From NCBI RefSeq assembly GCF_905171775.1, contig NC_053490.1, forward strand, positions 33,479,006-33,543,005: a DNA stretch of 64,000 nt. The letters are read 5' to 3'. Below, piece by piece: positions 10,658 through 21,310 of this stretch (position 1 is the stretch's first letter; the number at the start of each line of letters is the position of its first letter). The notes beneath the pieces were generated by a model, which saw only the letters and a program-made list of their open reading frames with translations, was not told where the DNA came from and made no database searches. The translations under genes were made by a program, and so were the position numbers. The DNA is from Rana temporaria. Its lineage: Eukaryota; Chordata; Amphibia; Anura; Ranidae.

Positions 10658-11791
10658 TAAAAGGGTAAGCGCATCCCCACCAATCGGAGCTTTAAAGCAG
10701 TCTCTCAATCGCATTACCCCCAAGGAACCCTTGAAAGAATTTTCAGGTCTAGGGGAACCCCAGCTAACAAGATGGGTCAGTAGGAAAAATGCACCTCACA
10801 TTGGTGGCAAGTGGGAAAAATGCTGCCCTTACAGAGGTGGTCTGAATGCCAGACAGACAGCTAAACAGATCATTGGTGTCATGCCGCTGGCTCATTCAAG
10901 TGGCATTGGCCTCAGAACTATGCCGCCACCATCAAATGGGAGGTCAATCAGCTACAGCTCGAAAAAAAACTAATATGAACCAATTCTAATCTTTGAACTC
11001 TACAAATATTGGTGTGGCAATCCTATTGCCTTCACCTACTTTTCTCAGAGGTTCACAGAGGTACCAAACTTAATAAGGGCATCATTACCAGGGCTAGCTA
11101 TTTCTATTAAAACGCATCTTTCTCACCATGAGACTTTAAAGGAAAATGCTGGGCTGAAAAAAAAAAAAAAAAAAAAAAAACTTGCAGTGAGCACGTCTCC
11201 TGCTCCAAAATAATACCCTATAATATAAACCTATTCAATATAAATTACAGTCTCACTATAAAAGGCAACAAGAAAAGTTTATAATCCAGGAAAAAATTAC
11301 TTTCGCAAAGGCAAGAACAGATGCTGCACAGCACAATGACTTTCTAATCAAAGAAAATGAATGCAACAGCACCAAAAACAGGAGAAAAATCCTCAGAATT
11401 ACAGTGATCTTTCCGGCTGAGCAGCACATTCCTTGTAATTAGTGGGCTGAATAGCGGGATCCTGAGCCTTGCCCCTCCATCGAGAGCTCACAGATGTCAC
11501 GGTACGCCAATCTGCAGCGTTATCTGCCGAGAGTAAACTGAGGTCTACATTAAAAACTGTTCATTCTTTAACCATGGGGAGGTTTTAATGAAAACTGTTG
11601 TTAAAGTGGACCTATCATTATACATTTGTTGTGTTAGATGCATGCTTAGTAATGTGTAACATGTTACACAGATCATAGTGCCCCCCCACACCCAACATTC
11701 TTCTCTTCTCTCCAGAAGGAGGGTTCCATCTTTCTTAAAGCATCATCTGGAGTCACCAACTACTTCCTGAACTGAGATGTCACATGACAAT
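10658..11791. other. No gene; host DNA with A-run
   Basis: No splice-bounded frame was recognised. An A tract of about 24 bases lies at 11157-11180. This is the sequence into which the L1 was inserted. Confidence 0.5.
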
Positions 11792-11793
11792 TA

Positions 11794-12416
11794 TTGTATA
11801 TACGCGAGTATAAGCCGACCCGAATATAAGCCGAGGCACCTAATTTTACCACAAAGAAACTGGGAAAACGTATTGACTCGAGTGTAAGCCTAGGGTGTCC
11901 ATCTGCATGCCTCACTGTGTCCGTGCCCATGCCTCACTGTGCCCATGACTATACTGACGCTTAACATGGGAGTCTATGGAAGGGGTGCCCGGCTTTGAAA
12001 AAAATCAGTGCTCCCCAGCCGTAGGTCCCCCAGACAACCAACTTTGCACACTTGTACAGGAAAAACGGGGCTACATGTGTGCCAAATGTCAGGTCCAGGG
12101 GACCTACAACCGGCACCGGGTCTCCAAAGTCACCGGAGAAATTACCGTTTAACATGGGAGTCTATGAAAGGGGTGCCCGGGTTTGAAAAATTGGTGCTTC
12201 CCGGCCGTAGGTCCCCCAGACAACAAACTTTGCACACTTGTAGAGGAAGAGTGGGGCTACATATGTGCTATGTTTGGGGACCTACGGCTGGCCGATACTG
12301 GGTCCCCAAAGTCCAGGAGATCAGGCGCAAAAAGGTGACTCGAGTATAAGCCGAGAGGGGCATTTTCAGCACAAAAAAAAACCTGAAAACCTCTGCTTAT
12401 ACGCGAGTATATACGG
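11794..12416. mobile_element. TA-flanked MITE (GCGAGTATAAGCCGA family)
   Basis: The left end TATATACGCGAGTATAAGCC (near 11797) and the right end CTTATACGCGAGTATATACG (near 12396) form inverted repeats. TA dinucleotides abut both (11792-11793 and 12417-12418). The ends resemble other TACCGTAT-type MITEs such as 62331-62954. No transposase. The interior is a direct duplication, listed separately. Confidence 0.75.
11961..12310. repeat. Direct duplication, about 188-bp period
   Basis: Two diverged copies start with TTAACATGGGAGTCTATG at 11961 and 12149 and share GGGGTGCCCGG, CCGTAGGTCCCCCAGACAAC and TTTGCACACTTGTA. It is internal to the MITE at 11794-12416. Confidence 0.75.
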
Positions 12417-12484
12417 TATGAAAATCCTGGTGGAGTTTTTTTTATAAAAAAGGATAATATACCCCTACCCCACCATGTAAAATT

Positions 12485-12945
12485 AAAAACGCTAACCACA
12501 ACATACAAGGCCATTCACAACATCGCCCCCATCTACATCACCAACCTCATCTGCAGATATTGCCCAAATCGTCCCCTCCCAGGACCTCCTGCTCTCTCAC
12601 TCCCTTGTTATCTCCTTCCATGCTCACCTTCAGGACTTCTCCAGAGCCTCTCCCATGCTCTGAAACTCCCTGCCCCGGTATGTCGGATCAGCCCCTAACC
12701 TGTCCACCTTTAGGAGAGCCCTGAAAACTCATTTATTCAGGGAAGCCTATCCCACACCCACCTAACTACTGTCCCTGAGCCACCCCCATCAAATTATTCT
12801 CTGCAGCTATTACCTTTTGTACCACCACCCCCTACCTTTCCCTTCTGTATTGTACTGTAATTGTGCTGTCCCCCTATATGATGTAAAGCACTGTGTAAAC
12901 TGTTGGCGCTATATAAATTATATATAATAATAATGAAGATGACTA
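12485..12945 (+). mobile_element. CR1/L2-type LINE, 3' end fragment
   Basis: A degraded frame reads TYKAIHNIAPIYITNL, typical of the C-terminus of CR1/L2-group reverse transcriptase proteins. The following text keeps alternative-frame remnants of the motif for an almost full C-terminus (an SFSRAS-like stretch and a final KTHLFREAY-like stretch). The 3'UTR ends TTGGCGCTATATAAATTATA and a short ATA microsatellite, the usual end of this family in frogs. The same family, in minus orientation, makes up the host sequence at 60967-64000. It is 5'-truncated and not coding. Confidence 0.7.
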
Positions 12946-13576
12946 CTGTACATCAAGAATTTATTTATGCAGAGCTACAAAGTTACTGAAAGGTCAACTC
13001 TCGATCAATTATTTATTTTTTCTATTTAAAAAGAAGCCCATGCTAGGTCTACCTAGGTAAAGGTCACATGGACCTGTATGTGCTTTCTGGCATTAAAGAC
13101 CACTTGGGGTCTATTGTTTTCAGACAGACTTTTACTGAAAATACACAATGCTTTCCCTTTAAAAACAGGCTACAGACTGCCGCTAATCTGCATAACCAAG
13201 TTTATTACGGCTTAAAAAAAATCACAAGTGCCCCATTTCCCGCTACACTATCTAGATTCTAATGGCCTTAAAATCAATTACTCTGTTATTAACAAGACAG
13301 ACTGGGACAGCGTGCGGTCTCTTTAGCCAAACATGCTTTAAAAAGCTGCTTTTTGTCAGTTATCGAAAAGGAAAGTTTATTTTTAATTAAAAGCCATTTG
13401 AACAATCACTTCACTTCAAACTGTGAACACTGCAGATCCACAGACTACAAGCAAAGAGCTGGAAACAGCCGAGTGCCCCAGCCAGCCAATAACTAATTAG
13501 CAGAATGCGCTGAGTCAGAACAGCGCAACTTTGGGCAGAGGAGGCGACCTGCCAGAAATTTAGGAGCAGTAAAAAA

Positions 13577-13607
<31 letters not shown>

Positions 13608-13853
13608 CACACACTACATGTGCCTGTAAAGCTATTATATGGCACATTTATACAGTAGCATATTTATGACGTAGAAACATAGAACTAGAGAGACTTATGT
13701 GGTTGTAGGAAAAGGGAAAGTGGTCCATCAAATCTTTTTTTTTTAGGTCTAGAATTGTCCCAAGCTTTTACATTCACTTACTATTGACCGACTCTCCCCA
13801 CCTCTGTTAGAAGTCTGTTTCAAACATCAACTACACTTCCAGTAAAACGACTC
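12946..13853. other. No gene; microsatellite and a weak repeat
   Basis: An A tract (about 13570-13592) runs into a CA repeat (13593-13614). Sequence at 13652-13850 containing GAAACATAGAA and AGTGGTCCATCAAAT resembles a dispersed frog repeat I cannot classify. Confidence 0.5.
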
Positions 13854-13856
13854 TAA

Positions 13857-13962
13857 GGCTGCAGTCACACTTGTGTAGCGATTTTTGCTGCGTTTTTTAC
13901 CGCGATTTTAGACAGGTCTAAAGGGTCACCAATGTTAAAAGCAGAAAAACGCCCAAATCTGC

Positions 13963-13998
<36 letters not shown>

Positions 13999-14153
13999 AG
14001 AACTTGTTTGAGCTTCAGGCATTTTGGAACTTCTGGCGTCAGGCGTTTTGAAGTGGAGATGTGAACCATCTCCAGAGAGAATACATTTTTTCCCCTCCAG
14101 CGTTTTGTAGCTTCAGGCTTCAAGCTACAAAATGCTCAGGCGTGAATGAGGTC
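13857..14153. mobile_element. PIF/Harbinger-like MITE with TAA duplication
   Basis: The ends GGCTGCAGTCACACTTGTG and AGGCGTGAATGAGGTC are inverted repeats, each flanked by TAA (13854-13856 and 14154-14156). Related ends (GGCTGCATTCACACC) occur at 41303 and 50378. An A tract splits the interior at 13965-13993. The 3-bp TWA-type duplication suggests PIF/Harbinger. Confidence 0.75.
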
Positions 14154-14156
14154 TAA

Positions 14157-14640
14157 GGCAGCGATGGTGAACCTGTGGCACCCTCGCCACTGCTGGCAAG
14201 CAAAGTCCTATCCGTGGGAATGCAAGAGCTCGACATAGGAGAGCACACCGATTGGCCAGTGCACACGATTGGAAACGCGCTGTGGCTCGTCCAGTGACGT
14301 CACGCTCCAAGAGAGTTCCAGACCTCTCCTGGATCCTTCTACACACACAGCCATCGACTTCGTCAATCCCTTCGGTTACCATCTGGCTCTCCAAACACCT
14401 TCCAGGAGACTCCAGGTACCAGCTTTTTCAATCTCCCGAGGCCCGTTGGATTCCTTCGTTCTTCCCAAAGGAGATCCTGGGTTTTTGAGCCAGCCCTTTA
14501 CGTGACCTGGCCGCTTTGCGCTTTTCTACATTTATGCAAGCTTCCTTCATGTACCCATTGTTTATCACATTGCTCTTTCACCTGCTCTGTTATTGTGTTT
14601 TTCTTTTAAGACAAAGGCTGTTAAATAGGGATGAGCGGAA
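14157..14640. mobile_element. Probable hAT-derived fragment
   Basis: It begins GGCAGCGATGGTGAACCTGT directly after the preceding MITE. That resembles the common vertebrate hAT end CAGNGATGGNGAACCTNTGGC. No right end or target duplication was found. The overlapping plus-strand frames at 14252-14505 have no recognised domain. Confidence 0.4.
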
Positions 14641-17120
14641 CACCACCCCGTTCGGTTCACACCAAAACCTGCGAACAGACCAAAAGTTTGTGTGAACATT
14701 AGAACCCCGTTAAAGTCTATGGGACTCAAACGTTTAAAATCTAAAGTGCTAATTTTAAAGGCTAATATGCAAGTCCTAAAAAAGTGTTTGGGGACCTGGG
14801 TCCTGCCCCAGGGGACATGTATCAATGCAAAAAAAAAAGTTTTAAAAAACTGCAGTTTTTTTGGGAGCAGTGATTTTAATAATGCTTAAAGTGAAACAAT
14901 AAAAGTGAAATATTCCTTTAAAATTTCGTACCTAGGGGGGTTGTATAGTATATGCCTGTGAAGCAGCGCATGTTTCCTGTGCTCAAAGTGCCATTTCTGA
15001 AGGAAAAAAAAAGTCATTTAAAATCACTCGCGGCTATAATAAATTGTCGGCTCCCAGCAATTCAGAGAAAAGTCATTCATAAAAAAAAAAAAAAGCGTGG
15101 GGGTCCCCCCAAATTCAATTACCTTCAGGTCTGGTATGGATATTAAGGGGAACACCGGCGTAAATTAAAAAAAACACAATGACGTGGGGTTCCCCCCAAA
15201 TATCCATTACAGACCCTTCAGGTCTGGTGTGGATTTTAAGGGGAACTCCACCCCAAATCTAAAAAAAAATACACACCAGACCCCTTATCCGAGCACGCAA
15301 CCTGGCCGGCCGCAGGAAAAGAGGGGGGACGAGAGAGTGTCCCCCCCTCCTAAACCGTACCAGGCCACATGCCCTCAACATTGGGAGGATGCTTTGGGGG
15401 TCTTTGACCCCTCAAAGCACCATGTCCCCATGTTGATGGGGACAAGGGCCTCATCCCCACAACCCTTGCCCAGTGGTTGTGGGGGTCTGCGGGCGAGATG
15501 ATCGGAATATGAAAGACCCCTTTAACAAAGGGGACCCCCAGATCCCGCCCTCCCCCTATGTGAATTGGTAATGGGGTACATTGTACTTCTACCAGGGCTG
15601 TCCCGATACTAGTATCGGTACAGATACCAAGCATTTCCCGAGTACTTGTACTCAGGGGAAATGCTCCGATGCTTCACCCGATGCCTGGGCAGTCAGGTAT
15701 CGGGTGGTGGGGGGGGGGGGAGTTACTTGTCACCCCTACCTCCGTGCTGTCTTGTCGCGCCCCCTCCGTGCCATCTTGTTGCCCCCCCCTCCGTGCCGGC
15801 TTGTCGCCCCCCCCCTCCGTGCCGGCTTGTCGCCCCCCCCCTCCGTGCCGGCTTGTCGCCCCTTGTCTCTCCATTCATTTCAGCTGAGGCTGCAGAGAAA
15901 GGGACTGGGGAATCTATGTCCTTAGTCCCTTTCTCTGTCTTAAAGGGGAGATGTCAGAGATCTGTTAAGACCCCTTAAAAAAATAAAAAATCACTGTAAA
16001 AAATAAAAAAATAAAAAGCCACTGTCACATGACATTAAAAAAAAGTATCGGTATTCAATATCGACGAGTACTTGAAAAAAAAAAGTATCGGTACTTGTAC
16101 TCGGTCTCAAAAAGTGGTATCGGGACAACCCTAACCTCTACCATTTCACTAAGAAAGTGTAAAAATAAAACTTCACTCTTAGTGAAATATACCCCATTAC
16201 CAATTCACATAGGAGGGGCCGGGATCTGGGGGTCCCCTTTGTTAAAGGGGTCTTCCAGATTCCGATAAGCCCCCCGCCCGCAGACCCCCACAACCACCGG
16301 GCAAAGGTTGTCGGGATGAGGCCCTTGTCCCCATCAACATGGGGACATGGTGCTTTGAGGGGTCACAGACCCCCAAAGCATCCTCCCAATGTTGAGGGCA
16401 TGTGGCCTGGTACTGTTCAGAAGGGGGGGGCGCTCTCTCGCCCCCCCTCTTTTCTGCGGCCAGCCAGGTTGTGTGCTCGGATAAGGGGTCTGGTGTGGAT
16501 TTTTGGGGGAACTCCACGCCATTTTTTTATTTGGGGTGGAGTTCCCCTTAAAATCCACACCAGACCCGAAGGGTCTGGAATGGATATTTGGGGGGAACCC
16601 CACGCATTTTTTTTTTTTAATTGATGGCGGGATTCCCCTTAATATCCAAACCAGACCTGAAGGGCCTAGTAATTGAATTTGGGGGGACCCACACGCTTTT
16701 TTTAATTAATTTTTTTATGAATGACTTTTCTCTGAATTGCCGGGAGCCGACAATTCATTATAGCAACGAGTGATTTTAAATGACTTTTATTCCTTCAGAA
16801 ATTACACCTTTGTGCAAAGACCGTTCTAAGCACGGTAAACATGCGCTACTTCACAGGCATACTATACACCCCCCCAGGTACGAAATTTAAAGGAATATTT
16901 CACTCTTATTGTTTCACTTTAAGCATTATTAAAATCACTGCTCCCGAAAAAAATGAAATTTTTAAAACTTTTTTTTGCATTGATACATGTCCCCTGGGGC
17001 AGGACCCAGGTCCCCAAACACTTTTTAGGACAATAAATTGCATATTAGCCTTTACAATTAGCACTTTAGATTTCTCCCATAGACTTTAACAGGGTGTTCC
17101 ACGGCTTTTCGAATTTGCCG
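14637..17120. repeat. Giant palindrome, arms of about 0.9 kb
   Basis: The left arm (about 14700-15580) is repeated in reverse complement in the right arm (about 16180-17100) with high similarity over nearly its whole length. Paired landmarks: GTTAAAGTCTATGGGA (14708) with TCCCATAGACTTTAAC (17076); CCTGCCCCAGGGGACATGTA (14802) with TACATGTCCCCTGGGGCAGG (16984); GTCGGCTCCCAGCAATTCAG (15045) with CTGAATTGCCGGGAGCCGAC (16732); CACATGCCCTCAACATTGGG (15367) with CCCAATGTTGAGGGCATGTG (16386). The arms also contain shorter inverted GGGGTCCCC-rich pieces. The central loop is occupied by a hAT MITE. No coding potential. I recognise the arm as an abundant frog repeat without a confident superfamily. Confidence 0.9.
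15593..16133. mobile_element. hAT MITE (TAGGGTTGTCCCGATAC family), copy 1
   Basis: Inverted ends CAGGGCTGTCCCGATAC and GGTATCGGGACAACCCTA are flanked by 8-bp duplications ACTTCTAC (15585-15592) and ACCTCTAC (16134-16141), one mismatch. It lies in the loop of the giant palindrome and so inserted after that sequence was in place. The interior has a short tandem repeat with the core GTGCCGGCTTGTCGCCC (about 15740-15860). Copy 2 is at 33523-34118. Confidence 0.85.
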
Positions 17121-17251
17121 CGAACACCCCAAATTGTTCGCCGAATTTTAATTTCCCGCTCGCCTCGTGTGTGCGCTGGGGGCGGGGGGGGCAGGGGGGA
17201 TTTCGGCAAAATACACCTTCGCCTGAGTTGGCAAAAATCCTTGCACCGGCC

Positions 17252-18203
17252 CTGCCAGGGTTCTGTGCTGGGACCATTCCTGTTTAATTTTTTCATAAAC
17301 GACCTGGAGGAAGGGGTAAGGAGTGCAATCTCTGTATTTGCGGATGATACTAAACTAAGCAGGGCAATAACTTCTCCACAGGATGTGGAAATCTTGCAAA
17401 ACGATCGGAATTAATGGGGTGGGCAACTACATGGCAAATGAGGTTCAATGTAGAACAATTTAAAAATGCATTTGGGTGGCAAAAATACAATTTATGCACG
17501 GGGGGAACCTCTGGTGGAATCTAGGATGGAAAAAGGACCTGGAGTCCTAGTAGATGATAGGCTCAGCAATGGCATGCAATGCCAAGCTGCTCCTAACAAA
17601 TCAAATAGAATATTGGCATGAATTAAAAAGGGGATTAACTCCAGAGATAAAATGATAATTCTTCTGCTCTACAAGACTCTGGTCCGGCCGCACCTGGAGT
17701 ATGCTGTCCAGTTCTGGGCACCAGTCCTCAGGAAGGATGTACTGGAATTAGAAAGAGCCCAGAGAAGGGCAACAAAACGAATAAAGGGTCTGGAGGATAT
17801 TAGTTATGAGGAAAGGTTGCGAGCACTGAACTTATTCTCTCTGAAAAAGACGCTTGAGAGGGGATAGGATGTCAATTTACAAATACCGTACCGGTGACCC
17901 TACAATAGGGATAAAACTTTTGCGGAAGGGAGTTTAACAAGACACGAGGCCACTAAAATTAGAAAAAAAAGAGGTTTAACCTTAAACTACATAGAGGGTT
18001 CTTTACTGCAAGAGTGGCAAGGATGTGGAATTCCCTTCCACAGGCGGTGGTCTCAGCAGGGGGCATCAATTGTTTCAAGAAACTATTAGATAAGCACCTG
18101 AACGTCCACAACATACAGGGATATACAACTCATAATCACACACATACTGTAGGTTGGACTTGGACTTGTGTCTTTTTTCAACCTCACCTACTATGCAACT
18201 ATT
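17252..18203 (+). mobile_element. CR1/L2-type LINE, RT C-terminal half and 3'UTR
   Basis: Reverse transcriptase pieces appear in order: GSVLGPFLFNFFINDLEEG (motif B region), VFADDTKLSRA (motif C, near 17335), then after stops LYKTLVRPHLEYAVQFW and ERAQRRATKRIKGLEDISYE (17652-17867). The 3'UTR ends TTGGACTTGTGTCTTTTTTCA and a short tail, as in the copy at 32000-33092. It is 5'-truncated with several stops and shifts, so a dead copy. Confidence 0.85.
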
Positions 18204-18526
18204 GCCTCGTTTCCACTGAGCGAATTGGTTCGGGTCGCTTAGAATGGAACGGGTTAGAATGGTCCGGTCTATTCTGCAGAGCATTTCCACTGCAAATCGG
18301 ACCATCCGGGACCATGCAAGGTTTAGAAAAAAAGCCTCGCACATCCACCAATCAGTGAGATGTATTTGTAGGTCCGCCCTAATGGAACCGTTCCATTCTC
18401 TATGGCCCCACATCTGAAGCAGGACCCAGAATGGTCCGATACGGTTCGCTTTTATGGCACGCTTTCATAATGGAAACACCCAAAAAAGCGTACCGTACCG
18501 AACCGATCCGCTCAGTGGAAACGAGG
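18204..18526. mobile_element. Palindromic MITE (GCCTCGTTTCCACTGAGCG)
   Basis: Left GCCTCGTTTCCACTGAGCG and right CGCTCAGTGGAAACGAGGC are perfect 19-bp inverted ends. Complementary blocks continue inward (GGAACGGGTTAGAATGGTCC, GGACCCAGAATGGTCCGA). It directly abuts the 3' end of the LINE at 17252-18203. No clear target duplication was found. Confidence 0.8.
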
Positions 18527-18949
18527 CATATGTCTGCATTTTAGTGCAGGCCTAGACTGTGTTGCAGTGTGAATGAGATGAATAGGAAACAATTGTTTCC
18601 TCCGTGTCCTTGCGGGGACAGACGTTTGTGTGAGTTAGCCCTCATTTATTAAACTTTTTGCAAAAAGTGGAATATACCTTTAACGCTCCAGTATCAGAAA
18701 TATCATTTAGCTTTAAAATGCACAGTACAGTCCAAGAGCACCATTTTACATTTAAATGGATCCAGAATGGTTACAGAAAGTAAAAATAAAATGGTTTGAG
18801 GAGATAACAAATACATGCAAAAAAATGTAATTAAAAAAATGTGAAGAAAAACTAATGAGAAGGAGAGAGAGAGAAAAGAAAAAAAGAAAAAAGAAAAAAA
18901 GGCCGATAGATGATATATCAACACACACACACTCAACATGTTTTTTTTC
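18527..18949. other. No gene identified
   Basis: A purine-rich, A-rich stretch (18843-18903) is the only notable structure. Confidence 0.5.
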
Positions 18950-19418
18950 CTCACTCCGATTTATTCCTTGGGTGGCTTTATATACACGACAGGTTTATTT
19001 TCATTTGCTTGTTCAAAGGAAAGCAGTGAAAGTGATGCTGGGACAGACTGAGACATCGGTAACATGGAGAAGAAAAGACGACACGGGATATCCAGGTCAG
19101 CCACAAAGAACAAGTCCAGGTACAGAGAGAGTAGGACATTCCGATAGAGAGAGAACGTTACCCGATACACACGTAACATTATCTCCTGGCTTTCCCAAAC
19201 ACAATTTATTATCCAGGCTGACGACTGTCACATTATCTGCCGTTACATGTATGTGAACGTCAATAGCACACTGATCCATCCATTTTCCAAAGACTCGTAG
19301 AAACCAATCAGATGTCCAATTACATTTTCTGACCACAAAGGCCAACACAGGCACCACCACGCCAACAACTAAATACATGGACCATTCTTCATTTACCACC
19401 CCATGGAAAACGATGGCG
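18950..19418 (-). CDS. Possible terminal exon, unidentified membrane protein
   Basis: The minus strand has a T-rich tract ending in an AG acceptor (19419-19420) and an open frame from 19418 to a TGA at 19097-19099, about 106 codons. Further along are AATAAA hexamers at plus positions 18994-18999 and 18960-18965, followed by an A run. The peptide has one hydrophobic segment (MYLVVGVVVPVLAFVV, flanked by EEW and RKC), which could be a transmembrane helix. I recognise no family. It is on the same strand as GDPD5 but does not resemble it. A chance open frame is a real alternative. Confidence 0.22.
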
Positions 19419-19505
19419 CTACAAAAAAGACAATCCACACTTTTTTTTGTAGGGCCCAGCTAGGAAGGAGTCTGGAGTGTAGATGGCAGCCACAAGACTC
19501 TATGC

Positions 19506-20494
19506 CAGGGGTCTCAAACTCAAATTACCTGAGGGCCACAAGACAAGTTTTCATATGCCATGGGGGGCCGCATGCAAACTTTCAAACTTCAAAAACAACA
19601 GTACTGGTGTCAGCGAACACATTATTAACCCCCAGCACTGGTGTCAGCGAGCGCATTACTACCACCAGCACTGGTGTAAGTCAGGGGTTGACAAATTTGC
19701 TTGGAATCTAGGAGCCAGCTAAAAAAGTTAGGAGCCAGAAAACGCACCGCGTTCCGACGAGCTTGCGCGCAGAAGCGGACACATACGCGAGCAACGCCCG
19801 CATATGTAAACGGTGTTCAAACCACACATGTGAGGTATCGCCGCGATTGGTAGAGCGAGAGCAATAATTCTAGCTCTAGACCTCCTCTGTAACTCAAAAC
19901 ATGCAACCTGTAGATTTTTTTAAACGTCGCCTATGAAGATTTTAAAGGGTAATAAAGTTTGTCGGCATTCCACAAGCAGATGCAATTTTGAAGCGTGACA
20001 TGTTGGGTATGAATTTACTCGGCGTAACATTATCTTTCATAATATTAAAAAAATGGGGATAACTTTACTGTTGTCTTATTTTTTAATTAAAAAAAAAGTG
20101 TAATTTTTTCCAAAAAAAGTGCGCTTGTAAGACCGCTGCGCAAATACGGCGTGACAGAAAGTATTGCAACGATCGCCATTTTATTCTCTAGGGTGTTAGG
20201 ATAAAAAATATATATAATGTTTTGGGGGTTCTAATTAGAGGGAAGAAGATGGCAGTGAAAATAGTGTAAAATGACATTAGAATTGCTGTTTAACTTGTAA
20301 TGCTTAACTTGTAATATCAAACGACCACCACCAGATGGCGCCAGCTCACATCTGGTGGTAATAACTTGTAATACCAACGGCTCACCACCAGATGGCGCCA
20401 GCTTTGCTCCCCCCACTTCCGCCCTGCCTGCGGGCCATTTATAACTGGTCCGCGGGCCGCAAATGGCCCGCGGGCCGGTACTTTGAGACCACTG
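19506..20494. mobile_element. hAT element with 8-bp duplication CTCTATGC, 989 bp
   Basis: The left end CAGGGGTCTCAAACTCAAA and right end GGTACTTTGAGACCACTG are the usual hAT-type termini. CTCTATGC flanks both sides exactly (19498-19505 and 20495-20502). No transposase frame. The interior holds a second, unrelated repeat from about 19684 and an internal pair of ACCACCAGATGGCGCCAGC blocks (20325, 20385). Confidence 0.92.
19684..20260 (+). repeat. Nested dispersed repeat inside the hAT element
   Basis: It starts CAGGGGTTGACAAATTTGCT, itself a hAT-like end, and continues through GTGAGGTATCGCCGCGATTG, CATGCAACCTGTAGATTTTT and TTACTCGGCGTAACATTATC. I recognise this as a very common ranid-type repeat. 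No right end was identified. Confidence 0.6.
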
Positions 20495-20623
20495 CTCTAT
20501 GCAGCTCAGAAGACATCATTGGTTTTCTTTACAGTAATTCAATCCCTAAAAATCGCACAGTTCAACATAAGCTCTGGAAGTTGTTTTATCCAACATAGAA
20601 AATACTCAAACATAGAAAACATA

Positions 20624-21308
20624 GGCCCAGATCCACAAAGAACTTACGCCGGCGTATCTATTTTGTATCCACAAAACAAGATACGTCTGAATGTGGGCTC
20701 GATCCGACTGACGTACGTCTTAGTACGCCGTTGGATCTTGGGTGCATATTTACGCTGGCCGCTAGGTGGCGCTTCCGTTGATTTCCGCGTAGAGTATGCA
20801 AATTAGCTAGATACGCCAATCCTCAAACGTACCTCCGCCCGGCGCATTTTTTACGTAGTTTAAGGCTTTTTTCGGCGTAACCTTACCCTTGGGTCTATGA
20901 GGCGTACGCAATGTTAAGTATGGACGTCTGGACAGCGTAGAATTTTCTGTCATTTACGTAAACCGTTCGCGAATAGGGCTTTGCGTAAATTACGTTCACG
21001 TCGAAAGCATTGACTATTTGCGACGTGATTTTGAGCATGCGCACTGGGATACCCCCACGGACGGCGAATGCGCCGCTCGAAAAAAAAACATAATTTACGT
21101 GGGGTCAAGTAGAATTAACATAAAACATGCCCACATCTTATCCATTTGAATTGCGCGCCCTTACGCCGTCACAGTTACACTACGCCGCCGTAACTTACGG
21201 CGCAAATTCTTTCAGGATACGGAAACTACGCTCTAAGTTACGGCGGCGTAGTGCATCTTAGATACGCTACGCCTGCCTAAAGATAGGCAGATCTTTGAGG
21301 ATCTGGCC
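20624..21308. mobile_element. Palindromic MITE (GGCCCAGATCCACAAAGA), 685 bp
   Basis: Left GGCCCAGATCCACAAAGAAC and right CTTTGAGGATCTGGCC are inverted ends, each flanked by TA. The interior is rich in TACGCCG/CGGCGTA words, so most of it can fold on itself. No coding potential. Superfamily uncertain. Confidence 0.8.
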
Positions 21309-21310
21309 TA

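Noticed and set aside
14637..17120. The giant palindrome considered as an LTR pair
   Set aside because: The arms are inverted, not direct, and there is no primer-binding site, polypurine tract or gag-pol between them.
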